Assembly: GCF_001571325.1 (NCBI RefSeq)
Contig: NZ_BCTO01000047.1
Coordinates: 1-64,000 of the forward strand
Length of the DNA stretch: 64,000 bases
Direction of reading: 5' to 3'
Source of the DNA: Delftia tsuruhatensis NBRC 16741
GTDB taxonomy: Bacteria > Pseudomonadota > Gammaproteobacteria > Burkholderiales > Burkholderiaceae_C
Below, piece by piece: positions 50,057 through 58,995 of the stretch. The notes below the pieces were generated by a model. It saw only the letters and a program-made list of their open reading frames with translations, was not told the origin of the DNA and did not search any database. Within the stretch, counting starts at the first letter, position 1. Each line of letters starts with the position of its first letter. The position numbers and the translations under genes were made by a program.

Positions 50057-50767
50057 TCAGCGGGGCTGCTGGTACTGGGGCTGGTACTGCGGCTGCTGTT
50101 GATACTGGGGCTGCTGCTGTTGCTGCGGGATCTCGCCCACGAAGATTTCCACGCGGCGGTTCATGGCACGACCGCTGGCCGAGTCGTTGGAAGCCACGGG
50201 CTGGTGCGAGCCACGGCCTTCGGTGGCGATGCGGGCGCCCGAGACGCCGCGCATGGTCAGATAGTTGCGCGTGCTGTTGGCGCGGTCCAGCGACAGCGGG
50301 TTGTTGATGGCATCCGAGCCGGTGCTGTCGGTGTGGCCGATGATGCGCACCTCGGCATTGGGGTTGTTGCGCAGGCCCTCGGCGAAGCGGTCCAGGATGG
50401 GAGCGAAGTTGCCCTTGATGTCGGAACGGTTGGTATCGAACGAGATGTCGCTGGGAATGTCGAGCTTGAGCTGGTTGTCGGCCGTCTGGCTCACGTTCAC
50501 GCCCGTACCCTGGGTGGCCTGCTCCATCTCGCGCTTTTGCTTTTCCATGTTCTGCGACCAGATGTAGGTACCCAGTGCACCCACGCCAGCGCCGATCACG
50601 GCACCCGTGCCGGCCCTGCCGCCGGTGACGGCGCCCAGCACGGCGCCAGCTGCAGCGCCCACGCCAGCGCCCGTGGCCGTGCGGCGCTGGGTGTCGCTCA
50701 TGTTCGCGCAGCCGGAGATGAACAGTGCGGCCGCCGTTGCGGCGGCCAGAACGATGTGCTTGCGCAT
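50057..50767 (-). CDS. OmpA-family peptidoglycan-binding lipoprotein (YiaD-like)
   Basis: 236 residues. Signal peptide with lipobox ISGC (lipid-bearing C20); a Gly-zipper region (about 33-68; GAGVGAAAGAVLGAV) that may sit in or on the membrane; then an OmpA C-terminal domain (about 100-205) with LDIPSDISFDTN and NAEVRIIGHTDSTGS, whose Asp/Arg bind meso-diaminopimelate. The last 25 residues are Gln/Pro/Tyr repeats (PQYQQQ type). It ties the outer membrane to the cell wall. A terminator follows; monocistronic. Confidence 0.93.
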   Translation of the reverse strand: MRKHIVLAAATAAALFISGCANMSDTQRRTATGAGVGAAAGAVLGAVTGGRAGTGAVIGAGVGALGTYIWSQNMEKQKREMEQATQGTGVNVSQTADNQLKLDIPSDISFDTNRSDIKGNFAPILDRFAEGLRNNPNAEVRIIGHTDSTGSDAINNPLSLDRANSTRNYLTMRGVSGARIATEGRGSHQPVASNDSASGRAMNRRVEIFVGEIPQQQQQPQYQQQPQYQPQYQQPR

Positions 50768-50912
50768 TGGAAACTCCTTTTGAATCTTGGGAACGCACCG
50801 TGCGGTAGCGCCAGGGTCCCCATTGTGGAAAGCAGGCTGCGCACAGCCTATCAGTGCGGGCAGGGCATACCCGTAGGACGGCGCCCGCTCCGCGAGGCCG
50901 CCTCCACGGCCG

Positions 50913-51083
50913 TCACGGGCCGCTGCGATCCTGCCCGGGAGAGGGTTTGTCTGGAGACGGATGCGAATCCCGTGGCGTGTCCACGGGCAACTCGCCCTTG
51001 CGGCGTCCGGAGAACATGGTCCACCACACAATAGCGACCAGAATCACCAAGGCCAGCAGTGCTTCGAGCAAAATCAACCCCAT
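50913..51083 (-). CDS. 56-residue single-pass membrane protein, start overlaps mltA
   Basis: The ATG at 51083 has an excellent ribosome site (AGGAGGTGG, 6-8 nt spacing), better than most in this window. The product begins MGLILLEALLALVILVAIVWW, one membrane helix, followed by a basic turn (FSGRRKGE) and a polar Pro/Asp/Ser tail of about 25 residues. Its start codon overlaps that of mltA on the other strand by 2 nt, and its ribosome site lies inside the mltA coding sequence. No function known; I recall similar short proteins in related genera. The membrane is the likely location. Confidence 0.75.
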   Translation of the reverse strand: MGLILLEALLALVILVAIVWWTMFSGRRKGELPVDTPRDSHPSPDKPSPGQDRSGP

Positions 51084-52266
51084 GAATTTCCACCTCCTGC
51101 GCCATGCCGCGATGGCGCTGATTGTAGGGACGCTGGTCGCCTGCACGACCACCACCAAGCCGGTCTACGACCCCTCGCCCGTACCCGATCTGCAGCCGGG
51201 CGGCTCTCCCGCCGTCACGCCCAGGCCCCCGCTGGTCACCAACACGCCCACCAAGAGCCGCTGGATCGCGGCCGACTGGAGCGAACTGCCCGGCCTGCAG
51301 GAGGACGCGCTGCACGAAGCCTGGAATGCCTGGCTCAAGAACTGCGAACGACCCAGTTCGGTCTTCGCAGGCCTGTGCCGCGATGTGCGCCAGCTGAGCA
51401 TCGCCACGGGCGACGAGCAGCGCGCCTGGCTCATGGCCAATCTGCAACCCTACCGCATCGAGGCGCTGGGCGGCGGCCCGGACGGCATGCTGACCGCCTA
51501 CTACGAGCCGCTGTTCGAGGCGCGGCGCCTGCCCGGCGACGGATTCAACGTGCCGCTGTACAAGACGCCGGCCGGCGCCGGCTTCGGCAGCCGCAAGCCC
51601 TGGTTCTCGCGCCAGCAGATCGAGACCCTGCCAGAGGCCCAGGCGGCCCTGGCAGGCCGCGCCATCGCCTGGCTGCGCGACCCGGTCGATGCGATGGTGC
51701 TGCACATCCAGGGATCGGGGCGCCTGAACATCACCGAGCCCACGGGCGCGCAACGCACGATCCGCGTCGCCTTTGCGGGCACCAATGACCAGCCCTACAA
51801 GAGCGTGGGCCGCTGGCTGCTGGACCAGGGACTGGTGCGCGACGCCACCTGGCCCGGCATCAGCGCCTGGGTGGCCGCCAACCCCGGCCGCGTCAATGAA
51901 ATGCTGTGGAGCAACCCGCGCTACGTCTTCTTCCGCGAGGAGCCGCTGGAAGGCCTGGACCTGCAGTTCGGCCCCAAGGGCGCCCAGGGCGTGGCCCTGA
52001 CGCCAGGCCGCTCCATCGCCGTGGACAAGCAGAGCATCCCCTACGGCACACCGGTCTGGCTGTCCACATCCGGGCCCACCGTGGCGCTGAACCGCCTGGT
52101 CTTCGCCCAGGACACGGGCAGCGCCATCGTCGGCGCCGTGCGCGCCGACTACTTCATGGGCTGGGGCCCCGAAGCCGGCGACCTGGCAGGCCGCATCAAG
52201 CAGAACCTGCGCCTGTGGGCCTTCTGGCCGCGCGCCCTGGCGAGCCAGGCACCGCACTTGAGGTGA
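51082..52266 (+). CDS. mltA: membrane-bound lytic murein transglycosylase A
   Basis: 394 residues. A lipoprotein signal ends in LVAC (C21). The MltA barrel follows (LTAYYEPLFEARR, LHIQGSGRLNI) and the C-terminal 3D domain holds the catalytic Asp region AQDTGSAIVGAVRAD with YFMGWG. It cuts the glycan strand between MurNAc and GlcNAc, leaving 1,6-anhydro ends, at the inner face of the outer membrane. The start at 51082 fits the signal peptide, although its ribosome site is poor. The start codon overlaps that of the small membrane protein on the opposite strand. The stop runs into GC-rich intergenic repeats. Confidence 0.95.
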   Translation: MNFHLLRHAAMALIVGTLVACTTTTKPVYDPSPVPDLQPGGSPAVTPRPPLVTNTPTKSRWIAADWSELPGLQEDALHEAWNAWLKNCERPSSVFAGLCRDVRQLSIATGDEQRAWLMANLQPYRIEALGGGPDGMLTAYYEPLFEARRLPGDGFNVPLYKTPAGAGFGSRKPWFSRQQIETLPEAQAALAGRAIAWLRDPVDAMVLHIQGSGRLNITEPTGAQRTIRVAFAGTNDQPYKSVGRWLLDQGLVRDATWPGISAWVAANPGRVNEMLWSNPRYVFFREEPLEGLDLQFGPKGAQGVALTPGRSIAVDKQSIPYGTPVWLSTSGPTVALNRLVFAQDTGSAIVGAVRADYFMGWGPEAGDLAGRIKQNLRLWAFWPRALASQAPHLR

Positions 52267-52382
52267 CCCCCTGAGCGGCTACGCCGCTTCCTCCCGCTTT
52301 GGGGTGCGCCGCCTTTGCGCCAAGGCTCGCCCCGCATGGCACAAGACCAGCGCAGACACACCTCTATCCACTGTCCCTCGCT

Positions 52383-52477
52383 CTGGCGCGGCCCAACGCC
52401 AGGGGCGCCGAGCAAGAGCCGCCTCGCTGCGAGGGCGCCGTCCCCCTCTGGGGGAAGGCGCGCAGCGCCTCAGGGGG
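52383..52477. repeat. dispersed intergenic repeat, copy C
   Basis: A 95-bp copy of the element at 1199 and 7678, shortened in the centre, ending GCGCCTCAGGGGG. The end supplies the last codons and TGA of the MFS gene (stop 52470-52472). The preceding 116 bp (52267-52382), right after the mltA stop, begin CCCCCTGAGCGGC and are also GC-palindromic, as if a second, inverted unit abuts this one. No gene is supported in 52267-52469. Confidence 0.75.
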
Positions 52478-54230
52478 TATCGAAGTACCTCGTGACGCGC
52501 GGCGGTTCCTTGCCCTTGTGATACGCCAGCTTGCGGTCGCGCAGCGCCACGTCGGCGGCGGTGACGCGGTCGAAGCGGCGAAGGTGCTCGGTCCATGACT
52601 CGTCGATGATCTGCTCCACGTAGCGCTCCGGGTGGCTCATGCTGTGCAGCAGGCTCCAGCCCAGCGCGCCCTGGCGCATGCGGCTGCGGCGGCTTTCCTG
52701 CATGAGGGCGCGGAAGGCCTCGGCCTGGGTGGGGTCGATCTGGTACTCGATGGTGACGACCACGCGGCCGGCTTCGGGGATGTTGACCTCGGGGCGCTGG
52801 AAAGCCTTGGAGGGGCTCAGGTCCTCCTCGATCTGGCGGTCGCGCACCAGGCGCTGCACCAGCAGCATGCAGGCCACGCCGCTGGCGGCCGCCACCATGA
52901 GGCTGCCGCGCACGCCCACCATGCTGGCCACCTGTCCCCAGAGCGCGGCGCCTGCCGCCGTGCCGCCCATGATGGACATCTGGTAGATGGACATGCCGCG
53001 CGCCCGCACCCAGTTGGGCAGGGCCATCTGGGCCGAAACGCCCAGCACGTTGGCCGTGGAGATCAGCGCCATGCCGGCCAGCATCATGGCCGGCACCGCC
53101 ATGTAGACATTGGGCGACAAGGCCACGGCCAGCGTGGCCAGCGCATGCACGGCAGAGCCCGACCGGATCAGCCTTTCCTTGGACATGGCCTGGCGCAGGC
53201 GCGGCAGGAACATGGCGCCCACGATGGCGCCCGCCCCCATGGAGGCCAGCAGCAGCGTGAAGGTCTCGGCGCCGCCCCCGCCCTCGGTCGGGCCGTGCAG
53301 GCGCTGGGCCACCAGGGGCAGCAGGGCCATCACCGCCGTGCACTGCAGGAAGAAACACACCGTGCGCGCCAGCACCGCATGCATGCGCGGCGACTCGCGC
53401 ACGAACTGCAGGCCCACGCGCATGGCCGAGGGCAGGCGCTCGCGGCCCAGCGGGTTGGCCACGTGGCGGCGCTTCCAGCGGATCAGCACGATGCCCGAGA
53501 TGACGGACAGCACGGCATTGAGCACGAACACCCAGGCACTGCCCAGGCTGGCGATGATGGCGCCTGCCACCAGGGGGCCGATGATGCGCGAGGCGTTCAT
53601 GGCCACGGCATTGAGCGCCATGGCCGAGGGCAGGTGGTGCTTGGGCACGAGTTCGGGAATCAGCGCCGAGAACACCGGCCAGCGCATGGCCAGGCCGATG
53701 CCGTTGGCAAAGGTCAGCACCAGCAGCCAGTGCGCCGTCATCCGGCCCGAGAGCACGAACAGGCACAGCACCAGAGCCACGGCCGCCACCCAGAACTGGG
53801 TGACGATGAAGTAGCGGCGCCGGTCCAGGATGTCGGCCAGCGCACCGCTGGGCAGGCCCAGCAGGAAGACGGGCAGCGTGGAGGCCGATTGCACCAGGGC
53901 CACGAGCACGGGCGAGGTGGTCAGCGAGGTCATGAGCCATGCCGCCGCCACATCGTTCATCCACATGCAGGTGTTGGCCGCCATCCAGATCAGCCAGAGC
54001 ATGCGGAAGGTGGGGCCGGACAGCGGCGCCCAGACGCCCTGCTGGGCCTGGGCCGTCTTCTGGCCTTCGGCCTCGGCGGCCGCGCTGTCGGCAGCGGCCA
54101 TGCCGGACGGGTCCTCGAGCAGGGTGCCCGGCGCCCCCGCGCCCGAGGGCTCGGCCAGGGGCTGGGTGGAAGGCTCGGTTTCTGAGGCGGGTGGCTGGGC
54201 GGGGTCTGGTGTTGATTGTTCTGCGGCCAT
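52470..54230 (-). CDS. MFS_3-family exporter with C-terminal monooxygenase-like domain
   Basis: 586 residues from MAAEQST at 54230; a longer frame is unlikely. A polar, Pro/Glu-rich N-terminal region (about 60 residues) precedes 12 predicted membrane helices (GPTFRMLWLIWMAANTCMW to VACMLLVQRL). The cytosolic C-terminal region (about 485-586) has an ABM-like beta-alpha pattern (VVVTIEYQIDP, GWSLLHSMSHPERYVEQIIDESW). This is the transmembrane secretion effector/enterobactin-exporter-like family; the substrate is unknown. The last two codons and stop lie in repeat copy C. An Lrp gene lies upstream on the same strand. Confidence 0.88.
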   Translation of the reverse strand: MAAEQSTPDPAQPPASETEPSTQPLAEPSGAGAPGTLLEDPSGMAAADSAAAEAEGQKTAQAQQGVWAPLSGPTFRMLWLIWMAANTCMWMNDVAAAWLMTSLTTSPVLVALVQSASTLPVFLLGLPSGALADILDRRRYFIVTQFWVAAVALVLCLFVLSGRMTAHWLLVLTFANGIGLAMRWPVFSALIPELVPKHHLPSAMALNAVAMNASRIIGPLVAGAIIASLGSAWVFVLNAVLSVISGIVLIRWKRRHVANPLGRERLPSAMRVGLQFVRESPRMHAVLARTVCFFLQCTAVMALLPLVAQRLHGPTEGGGGAETFTLLLASMGAGAIVGAMFLPRLRQAMSKERLIRSGSAVHALATLAVALSPNVYMAVPAMMLAGMALISTANVLGVSAQMALPNWVRARGMSIYQMSIMGGTAAGAALWGQVASMVGVRGSLMVAAASGVACMLLVQRLVRDRQIEEDLSPSKAFQRPEVNIPEAGRVVVTIEYQIDPTQAEAFRALMQESRRSRMRQGALGWSLLHSMSHPERYVEQIIDESWTEHLRRFDRVTAADVALRDRKLAYHKGKEPPRVTRYFDTP

Positions 54231-54389
54231 GTGTCCCGATTCTCGGGCCAAACGCAGGGTGGCGCCAGAAATGGTTGCCTTACTAATAACCACGATCACC
54301 GCCTTGTACGACAACCGTTTTTCGCTCCTGTTACAGGAGCACACTGTCGCTTCGGCGCGACCTTCATAGGCCAGTCCGCCGGCCTGCGG

Positions 54390-54893
54390 CTACTGGCCCG
54401 GCAGTCCCTGGCCCGCCATGGGTCCCAGTTGGGACAGCGGCAGCGCATGGCTGGACTTGATCTCGCCCAGCGAGAAACTGGTCTGCATATCCTTCACGTT
54501 GGGCAGGTTCAGCAGCGTGTTGCGCGCGAACTGCGCAAAGCTGTCCAGGTCGCGCGCCACCACCTGCAGCTCGAAGGTGCCGGTGCCGCTGATGTAGTGG
54601 CAGGTGACCACCTCGGGCAGCTTGCGGATGGCGTCCTCCATCTCCAGCGTCAGCGTGCCGGCCGTGCGCACGGCATCGAGCCGCACGAAGGCCAGCACGC
54701 CCAGGCCGATCTTGTGGCGGTCGATGTCGGCGTGGTAGCCGCGGATGAAGCCCGCTTCTTCCAGCGCCCGCACGCGGCGCCAGCACGGCGCGGCCGACAG
54801 GCCCACGCGCTGGGCCAGCTCGGCATTGGTCAGGCGCGCGTCGGCCTGCAGGTGGCCGAGGATGGCAATGTCGAATTTGTCCAAAGTTTGCAC
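54390..54893 (-). CDS. Lrp/AsnC-family transcriptional regulator
   Basis: 167 residues from a GTG start. The N-terminal helix-turn-helix reads LDKFDIAILGHLQADARLTNAELAQRVGLSAAPCWRRV in outline (key parts NAELAQRVGLS and CWRRVRALE); the C-terminal RAM domain (about 70-150) binds amino acids and forms octamers. It is divergent from the indolepyruvate ferredoxin oxidoreductase gene and probably controls that amino acid catabolic enzyme in response to a branched-chain or aromatic amino acid. A dyad lies in the gap between them. Confidence 0.93.
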   Translation of the reverse strand: MQTLDKFDIAILGHLQADARLTNAELAQRVGLSAAPCWRRVRALEEAGFIRGYHADIDRHKIGLGVLAFVRLDAVRTAGTLTLEMEDAIRKLPEVVTCHYISGTGTFELQVVARDLDSFAQFARNTLLNLPNVKDMQTSFSLGEIKSSHALPLSQLGPMAGQGLPGQ

Positions 54894-54903
54894 AAAACAC
54901 CAT

Positions 54904-54937
54904 TTTCAAGAAAGATCCTTGCTCAGGATACTTGAAA
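54904..54937. promoter_or_regulatory. candidate Lrp operator upstream of the oxidoreductase gene
   Basis: TTTCAAG (54904-54910) and CTTGAAA (54931-54937) form a perfect 7-bp inverted repeat, with a nested ATCCT/AGGAT pair inside. It begins 11 bp from the Lrp start codon, which suggests autoregulation; binding is inferred. Confidence 0.5.
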
Positions 54938-55081
54938 CAGCGCAAAGAAAGCAAAGACCTATCAGACGAGCACGAATACACTGAAAAAAGGCGATTTGGT
55001 TCAGACAACGAGTGCCGTGCATGCCTCCTTCCCGTTCCGGGCAGGACATGACAGGGCGCCGACCATCGATGGAGACAAGCC

Positions 55082-58000
55082 ATGAATGCCCCACTGCCCG
55101 AAGACGTGCGCCGCGCCCTGGAGACGGTCACCCTCGACGACAAATACGCTCTGCAGCACGGCCGTGCGTTCATGAGCGGAGTCCAGGCCCTTGTACGCCT
55201 GCCCATGCTGCAGCGCCAGCGCGACGCTGCAGCGGGCCTGAACACCGCAGGCTTCATCAGCGGCTACCGGGGCTCCCCGCTGGGCGGCTATGACCAGGCG
55301 CTATGGGCCGCGAAAAAGCACCTCGAATCCAACAACATCGTCTTCCAGCCCGGCGTCAATGAAGAGCTGGGCGCCACGGCCGTCTGGGGCACGCAGCAAC
55401 TGGATCTCTATCCCGAGACCAAGAAGTTCGACGGCGTCTTCGGCCTGTGGTACGGCAAGGGCCCGGGCGTGGACCGCTGCTCCGACGTGTTCAAGCACGC
55501 CAACATGGCGGGCACGGCCCGGCACGGCGGCGTGATCGCGCTGGCCGGCGACGACCACATCAGCAAGAGCAGCACGGCCGCCCACCAGAGCGACCACATC
55601 TTCAAGGCCTGCGGCACGCCGGTGTTCTTTCCCAGCAATGTGCAGGACATCCTGGACATGGGGCTGCATGCCTTTGCCATGAGCCGCTTCTCGGGCCTGT
55701 GGTCGGGCATGAAGACCATCCAGGAGGTGGTCGAGTCCTCGGCAAGCGTCTCGGTGGAGCCGGACCGCGTGAACATCATCCTGCCCGAGGACTTCCAGAT
55801 GCCGCCCGGCGGCCTGCACATCCGCTGGCCCGATGCGCCGCTGGAGCAGGAGCAGCGGCTGATGAACTACAAGTGGTATGCGGCCCTGGCCTATGTGCGC
55901 GCCAACCGGCTCAACCACAACGTGATCGAGGGCCCCAACGACCGCTTCGGCCTGATCGCCAGCGGAAAGGCCTACAACGACATGCGCCAGGCCCTGGCCG
56001 ACCTGGGCCTGGACGACGACACCTGCCGCCAGCTGGGCATACGCGTGCACAAGGTCAACGTGGTCTGGCCGCTGGAGGCCACCATCACGCGCGACTTCGC
56101 GCGCGGCCTGCAGGAAATCCTGGTGGTGGAGGAAAAGCGCCAGGTCATCGAATACCAGATCAAGGAAGAGCTGTACAACTGGCGCTCCGACGTGCGGCCC
56201 AACGTGGTCGGCAAGTTCAGCGACGAACACGGCGGCGAATGGTCGGTGCCCAATCCCAGCCAGGATTGGCTGCTGCGCCCCAATGCGGACCTGACGCCGG
56301 CCCTCATCGCGCGCGCCATCGTCCAGCGCCTGACCAAGATCGGCGTGCCCGAACACATCGCCCAGCGCATGCATGAGCGCATTGCCGTGCTGGACGCCCG
56401 CGAGGCCGCGCTCAAGGTGGCCCAGAGCCAGCCCACGGGCGACCGCGTGCCATGGTTTTGCAGCGGCTGCCCGCACAACACCAGCACCCGCGTGCCCGAG
56501 GGCAGCCGCGCCGTGGCCGGCATCGGCTGCCACTACATGACGGTGTGGATGGACCGCTCCACCAGCACCTTCACGCAGATGGGCGGCGAGGGCGTGACCT
56601 GGGTGGGCCAGGCGCCCTTCACCAAGGACGCCCATGTCTTCGCCAACCTGGGCGACGGCACCTACTTCCACAGCGGCCTGCTGGCGATACGCCAGAGCAT
56701 CGCGGCCGGCGTGAACATCACCTACAAGCTGCTGTACAACGACGCCGTGGCCATGACGGGCGGCCAGCGCGTGGGCGAGCGGCCCGAGGGCCATTCGGTG
56801 CTGCAGATCATGAACAGCCTCAAGTCCGAGGGCGTGGCCAAACTGGTCATCGTCACCGACGAACCCGCCAAGTACGACGGCGTGCCGCTGGCCGAGGGCG
56901 TGACCGTGCACCACCGCGACGAGCTGGACCGCATCCAGCGCGAGTTCCGCACCCTCAAGGGCTGCACGGCCATCATCTACGACCAGACCTGCGCCACCGA
57001 AAAGCGCCGCCGCCGCAAACGCGGTACGCTGGCCACGCCCGACAAGACCGTGGTCATCAACGAGCTGGTCTGCGAGGGCTGCGGCGACTGCTCGGTGCAG
57101 TCCAACTGCCTGTCGGTCGAGCCGGTGGAGACCGAGTTCGGCCGCAAGCGCCGCATCAACCAGAACACCTGCAACAAGGACTACTCCTGCGTGAAGGGCT
57201 TTTGCCCCAGCTTCGTCACCATCGAAGGCGGACAGCTCAAGAAGCCCAAGAAGGAGAAAAAGGGCGACCTGTCCATGCTGCCCGCCATCCCGGAGCCCGT
57301 GCTGCCGGTGGCCGAGCAGGCCTGGGGCATCGTGGTGGCCGGTGTCGGCGGCACGGGCGTGATCACCATCGGCTCGCTGCTGGGCATGGCGGCCCACCTG
57401 GAGGGCAAGGGCGTGATCACCCAGGATGCGGCCGGCCTGGCGCAAAAGGGCGGCTCCACCTGGAGCCACATCCAGATCGCCAACCGCCCCGAAGCCATCT
57501 ACACCACCAAGGTGGACATGGCCAAGGCCGACCTGGTGATCGGCTGCGACCCCATCGTCACGGCCACGCCGACCACCATGTCGGTGATGCAGCCGGGCCG
57601 CACCTTCGTGGCGCTCAACAGCCACGGCTCGCCCACGGCAGCCTTCGTCACCAACCCTGACTGGCAGGCACCGGACGACCGCTGCGCCAGCGCCCTGGCC
57701 CAGGCCGTGGGCCCCGAGCTGCTGGGCAGCTTCGACGCCGAGCAGGTGGCCGTGCAACTGCTGGGCGACAGCATCTACACCAACCCGCTGATCCTGGGCT
57801 ACGCCTGGCAAAAGGGCCGCGTGCCGCTGTCGCATGCGGCGCTGATGCGCGCCATCGAACTCAACGGCGTGCAGGCCGACAACAACAAGGCCGCCTTCGA
57901 GTGGGGCCGCCGCTGCGCCCATGACCTGGCTGCCGTGCGCGCCCTGTTCCAGACGGCCCAGGTGATCCAGTTCGTCAAGAAGCCTTCGCTGACCGAGATG

Positions 58001-58663
58001 GTGGCCAAGCGCGTGGACTTCCTCACGGCCTACCAGAACGCCGCCTATGCGGCCGAGTACCAGGCCTTCGTGGACAAGGTCCATGCCGCCGAGCGCGCCG
58101 TGGCGGGCTCGGGTACGCGCCTGTCGCAAGCAGTGGCCCGCTATCTGTTCAAACTCATGGCCTACAAGGATGAGTACGAGGTCGCGCGCCTGCACACCGA
58201 TGCGGCCTTCAGCCAGCGCATCGCCAGCATGTTCGAGGGCGACTACCGCGTGGTCCACCACCTGGCGCCGCCGTCGTCGGCCGCCAAGGACGAGCAGGGC
58301 CATCTGGTCAAGAAGTCCTACGGTCCCTGGATGCGCAAGGCCATGCAGGTGCTGGCGAAGATGAAGGGCCTGCGCGGCACGGCGCTGGACCCCTTCGGCC
58401 GCACGCAGGAGCGCCGCACCGAGCGCGCACTGATCCAGGAATACCGCCAGTGCATAGAAGGACTGCTGTCCGAGCTCACGCCCGAGCGCCTGGCGCTGGC
58501 CGTGGAGATCGCCAGCATTCCCGAGGACATCCGCGGCTACGGCCACGTCAAGGAGCGCAACCTGGCTGCGGCCCGCACCAAGTGGAAGGCGCTGATGGCA
58601 CGCTGGAACGCCCCGTCACGGGGTGCGGGCAGCACGGGACAGCCCGCAGTCGGCGTGGCCTGA
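55082..58663 (+). CDS. indolepyruvate ferredoxin oxidoreductase, fused alpha-beta-type
   Basis: 1193 residues. In archaea IorA and IorB are separate; here they are fused. Order: pyrimidine-binding thiamine half (from about 30, FISGYRGSPLGGYD), TPP-binding half with GDGTYFHSGLLAIRQS near 524, a ferredoxin-like cluster near 663-705 (CEGCGDCSVQSNC ... CNKDYSC..GFCPSF), then the gamma-type domain near 754 (VAGVGGTGVITIG; GLAQKGGSTWSH). It oxidatively decarboxylates aryl or branched 2-oxo acids to acyl-CoA with ferredoxin as acceptor. A GGAG ribosome site precedes the ATG. The divergent Lrp gene is its likely regulator. Confidence 0.93.
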   Translation: MNAPLPEDVRRALETVTLDDKYALQHGRAFMSGVQALVRLPMLQRQRDAAAGLNTAGFISGYRGSPLGGYDQALWAAKKHLESNNIVFQPGVNEELGATAVWGTQQLDLYPETKKFDGVFGLWYGKGPGVDRCSDVFKHANMAGTARHGGVIALAGDDHISKSSTAAHQSDHIFKACGTPVFFPSNVQDILDMGLHAFAMSRFSGLWSGMKTIQEVVESSASVSVEPDRVNIILPEDFQMPPGGLHIRWPDAPLEQEQRLMNYKWYAALAYVRANRLNHNVIEGPNDRFGLIASGKAYNDMRQALADLGLDDDTCRQLGIRVHKVNVVWPLEATITRDFARGLQEILVVEEKRQVIEYQIKEELYNWRSDVRPNVVGKFSDEHGGEWSVPNPSQDWLLRPNADLTPALIARAIVQRLTKIGVPEHIAQRMHERIAVLDAREAALKVAQSQPTGDRVPWFCSGCPHNTSTRVPEGSRAVAGIGCHYMTVWMDRSTSTFTQMGGEGVTWVGQAPFTKDAHVFANLGDGTYFHSGLLAIRQSIAAGVNITYKLLYNDAVAMTGGQRVGERPEGHSVLQIMNSLKSEGVAKLVIVTDEPAKYDGVPLAEGVTVHHRDELDRIQREFRTLKGCTAIIYDQTCATEKRRRRKRGTLATPDKTVVINELVCEGCGDCSVQSNCLSVEPVETEFGRKRRINQNTCNKDYSCVKGFCPSFVTIEGGQLKKPKKEKKGDLSMLPAIPEPVLPVAEQAWGIVVAGVGGTGVITIGSLLGMAAHLEGKGVITQDAAGLAQKGGSTWSHIQIANRPEAIYTTKVDMAKADLVIGCDPIVTATPTTMSVMQPGRTFVALNSHGSPTAAFVTNPDWQAPDDRCASALAQAVGPELLGSFDAEQVAVQLLGDSIYTNPLILGYAWQKGRVPLSHAALMRAIELNGVQADNNKAAFEWGRRCAHDLAAVRALFQTAQVIQFVKKPSLTEMVAKRVDFLTAYQNAAYAAEYQAFVDKVHAAERAVAGSGTRLSQAVARYLFKLMAYKDEYEVARLHTDAAFSQRIASMFEGDYRVVHHLAPPSSAAKDEQGHLVKKSYGPWMRKAMQVLAKMKGLRGTALDPFGRTQERRTERALIQEYRQCIEGLLSELTPERLALAVEIASIPEDIRGYGHVKERNLAAARTKWKALMARWNAPSRGAGSTGQPAVGVA

Positions 58664-58995
58664 AACCACACGGACAGCCCCGCCACAGGGGCGTCCTGTA
58701 AGATCGCGGCCGCCGCCCGTACCGTGAGGTGCGGGCGGCGCGGTTGCCTCCGGGGCCGCTTCAAGTGCCGTCACGCCGGGCGCAAAAACCACGAAAAACC
58801 GCGCTCCGCCCCTTTAAAAACGGCAGATGGCCGCCAGTTGCAGCCATCGTCGCCGAAAAACCCGCAGCAGCCAGATCCTGGCAGCCCATGTGGGTCAGGG
58901 CTGACGCATACAATGCTCCGTTCTCCTGCGCGGGCCCGTGCATATCGGCGTGCGCAGCGACCCTTTTTCGACCTTCCAATCCTGGAGTCTTGCCC
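58664..58995. other. 332-bp intergenic region between the oxidoreductase and yajC
   Basis: No gene is supported. A strong hairpin lies at 58711-58740, CGCCGCCCG-T-ACC / GGT-G-CGGGCGGCG, with no T-run; it may end the oxidoreductase transcript or protect its 3' end. A TACAAT hexamer at 58909-58914 could be the -10 of the yajC-secDF operon, although no good -35 is seen. The usual upstream neighbours of yajC (queA, tgt) are absent. Confidence 0.55.

Noticed and set aside
55301..58546. Open frame of about 1080 codons antisense to the indolepyruvate oxidoreductase gene
   Set aside because: Shadow frame rich in Gly, His, Leu and Val without domain signatures.
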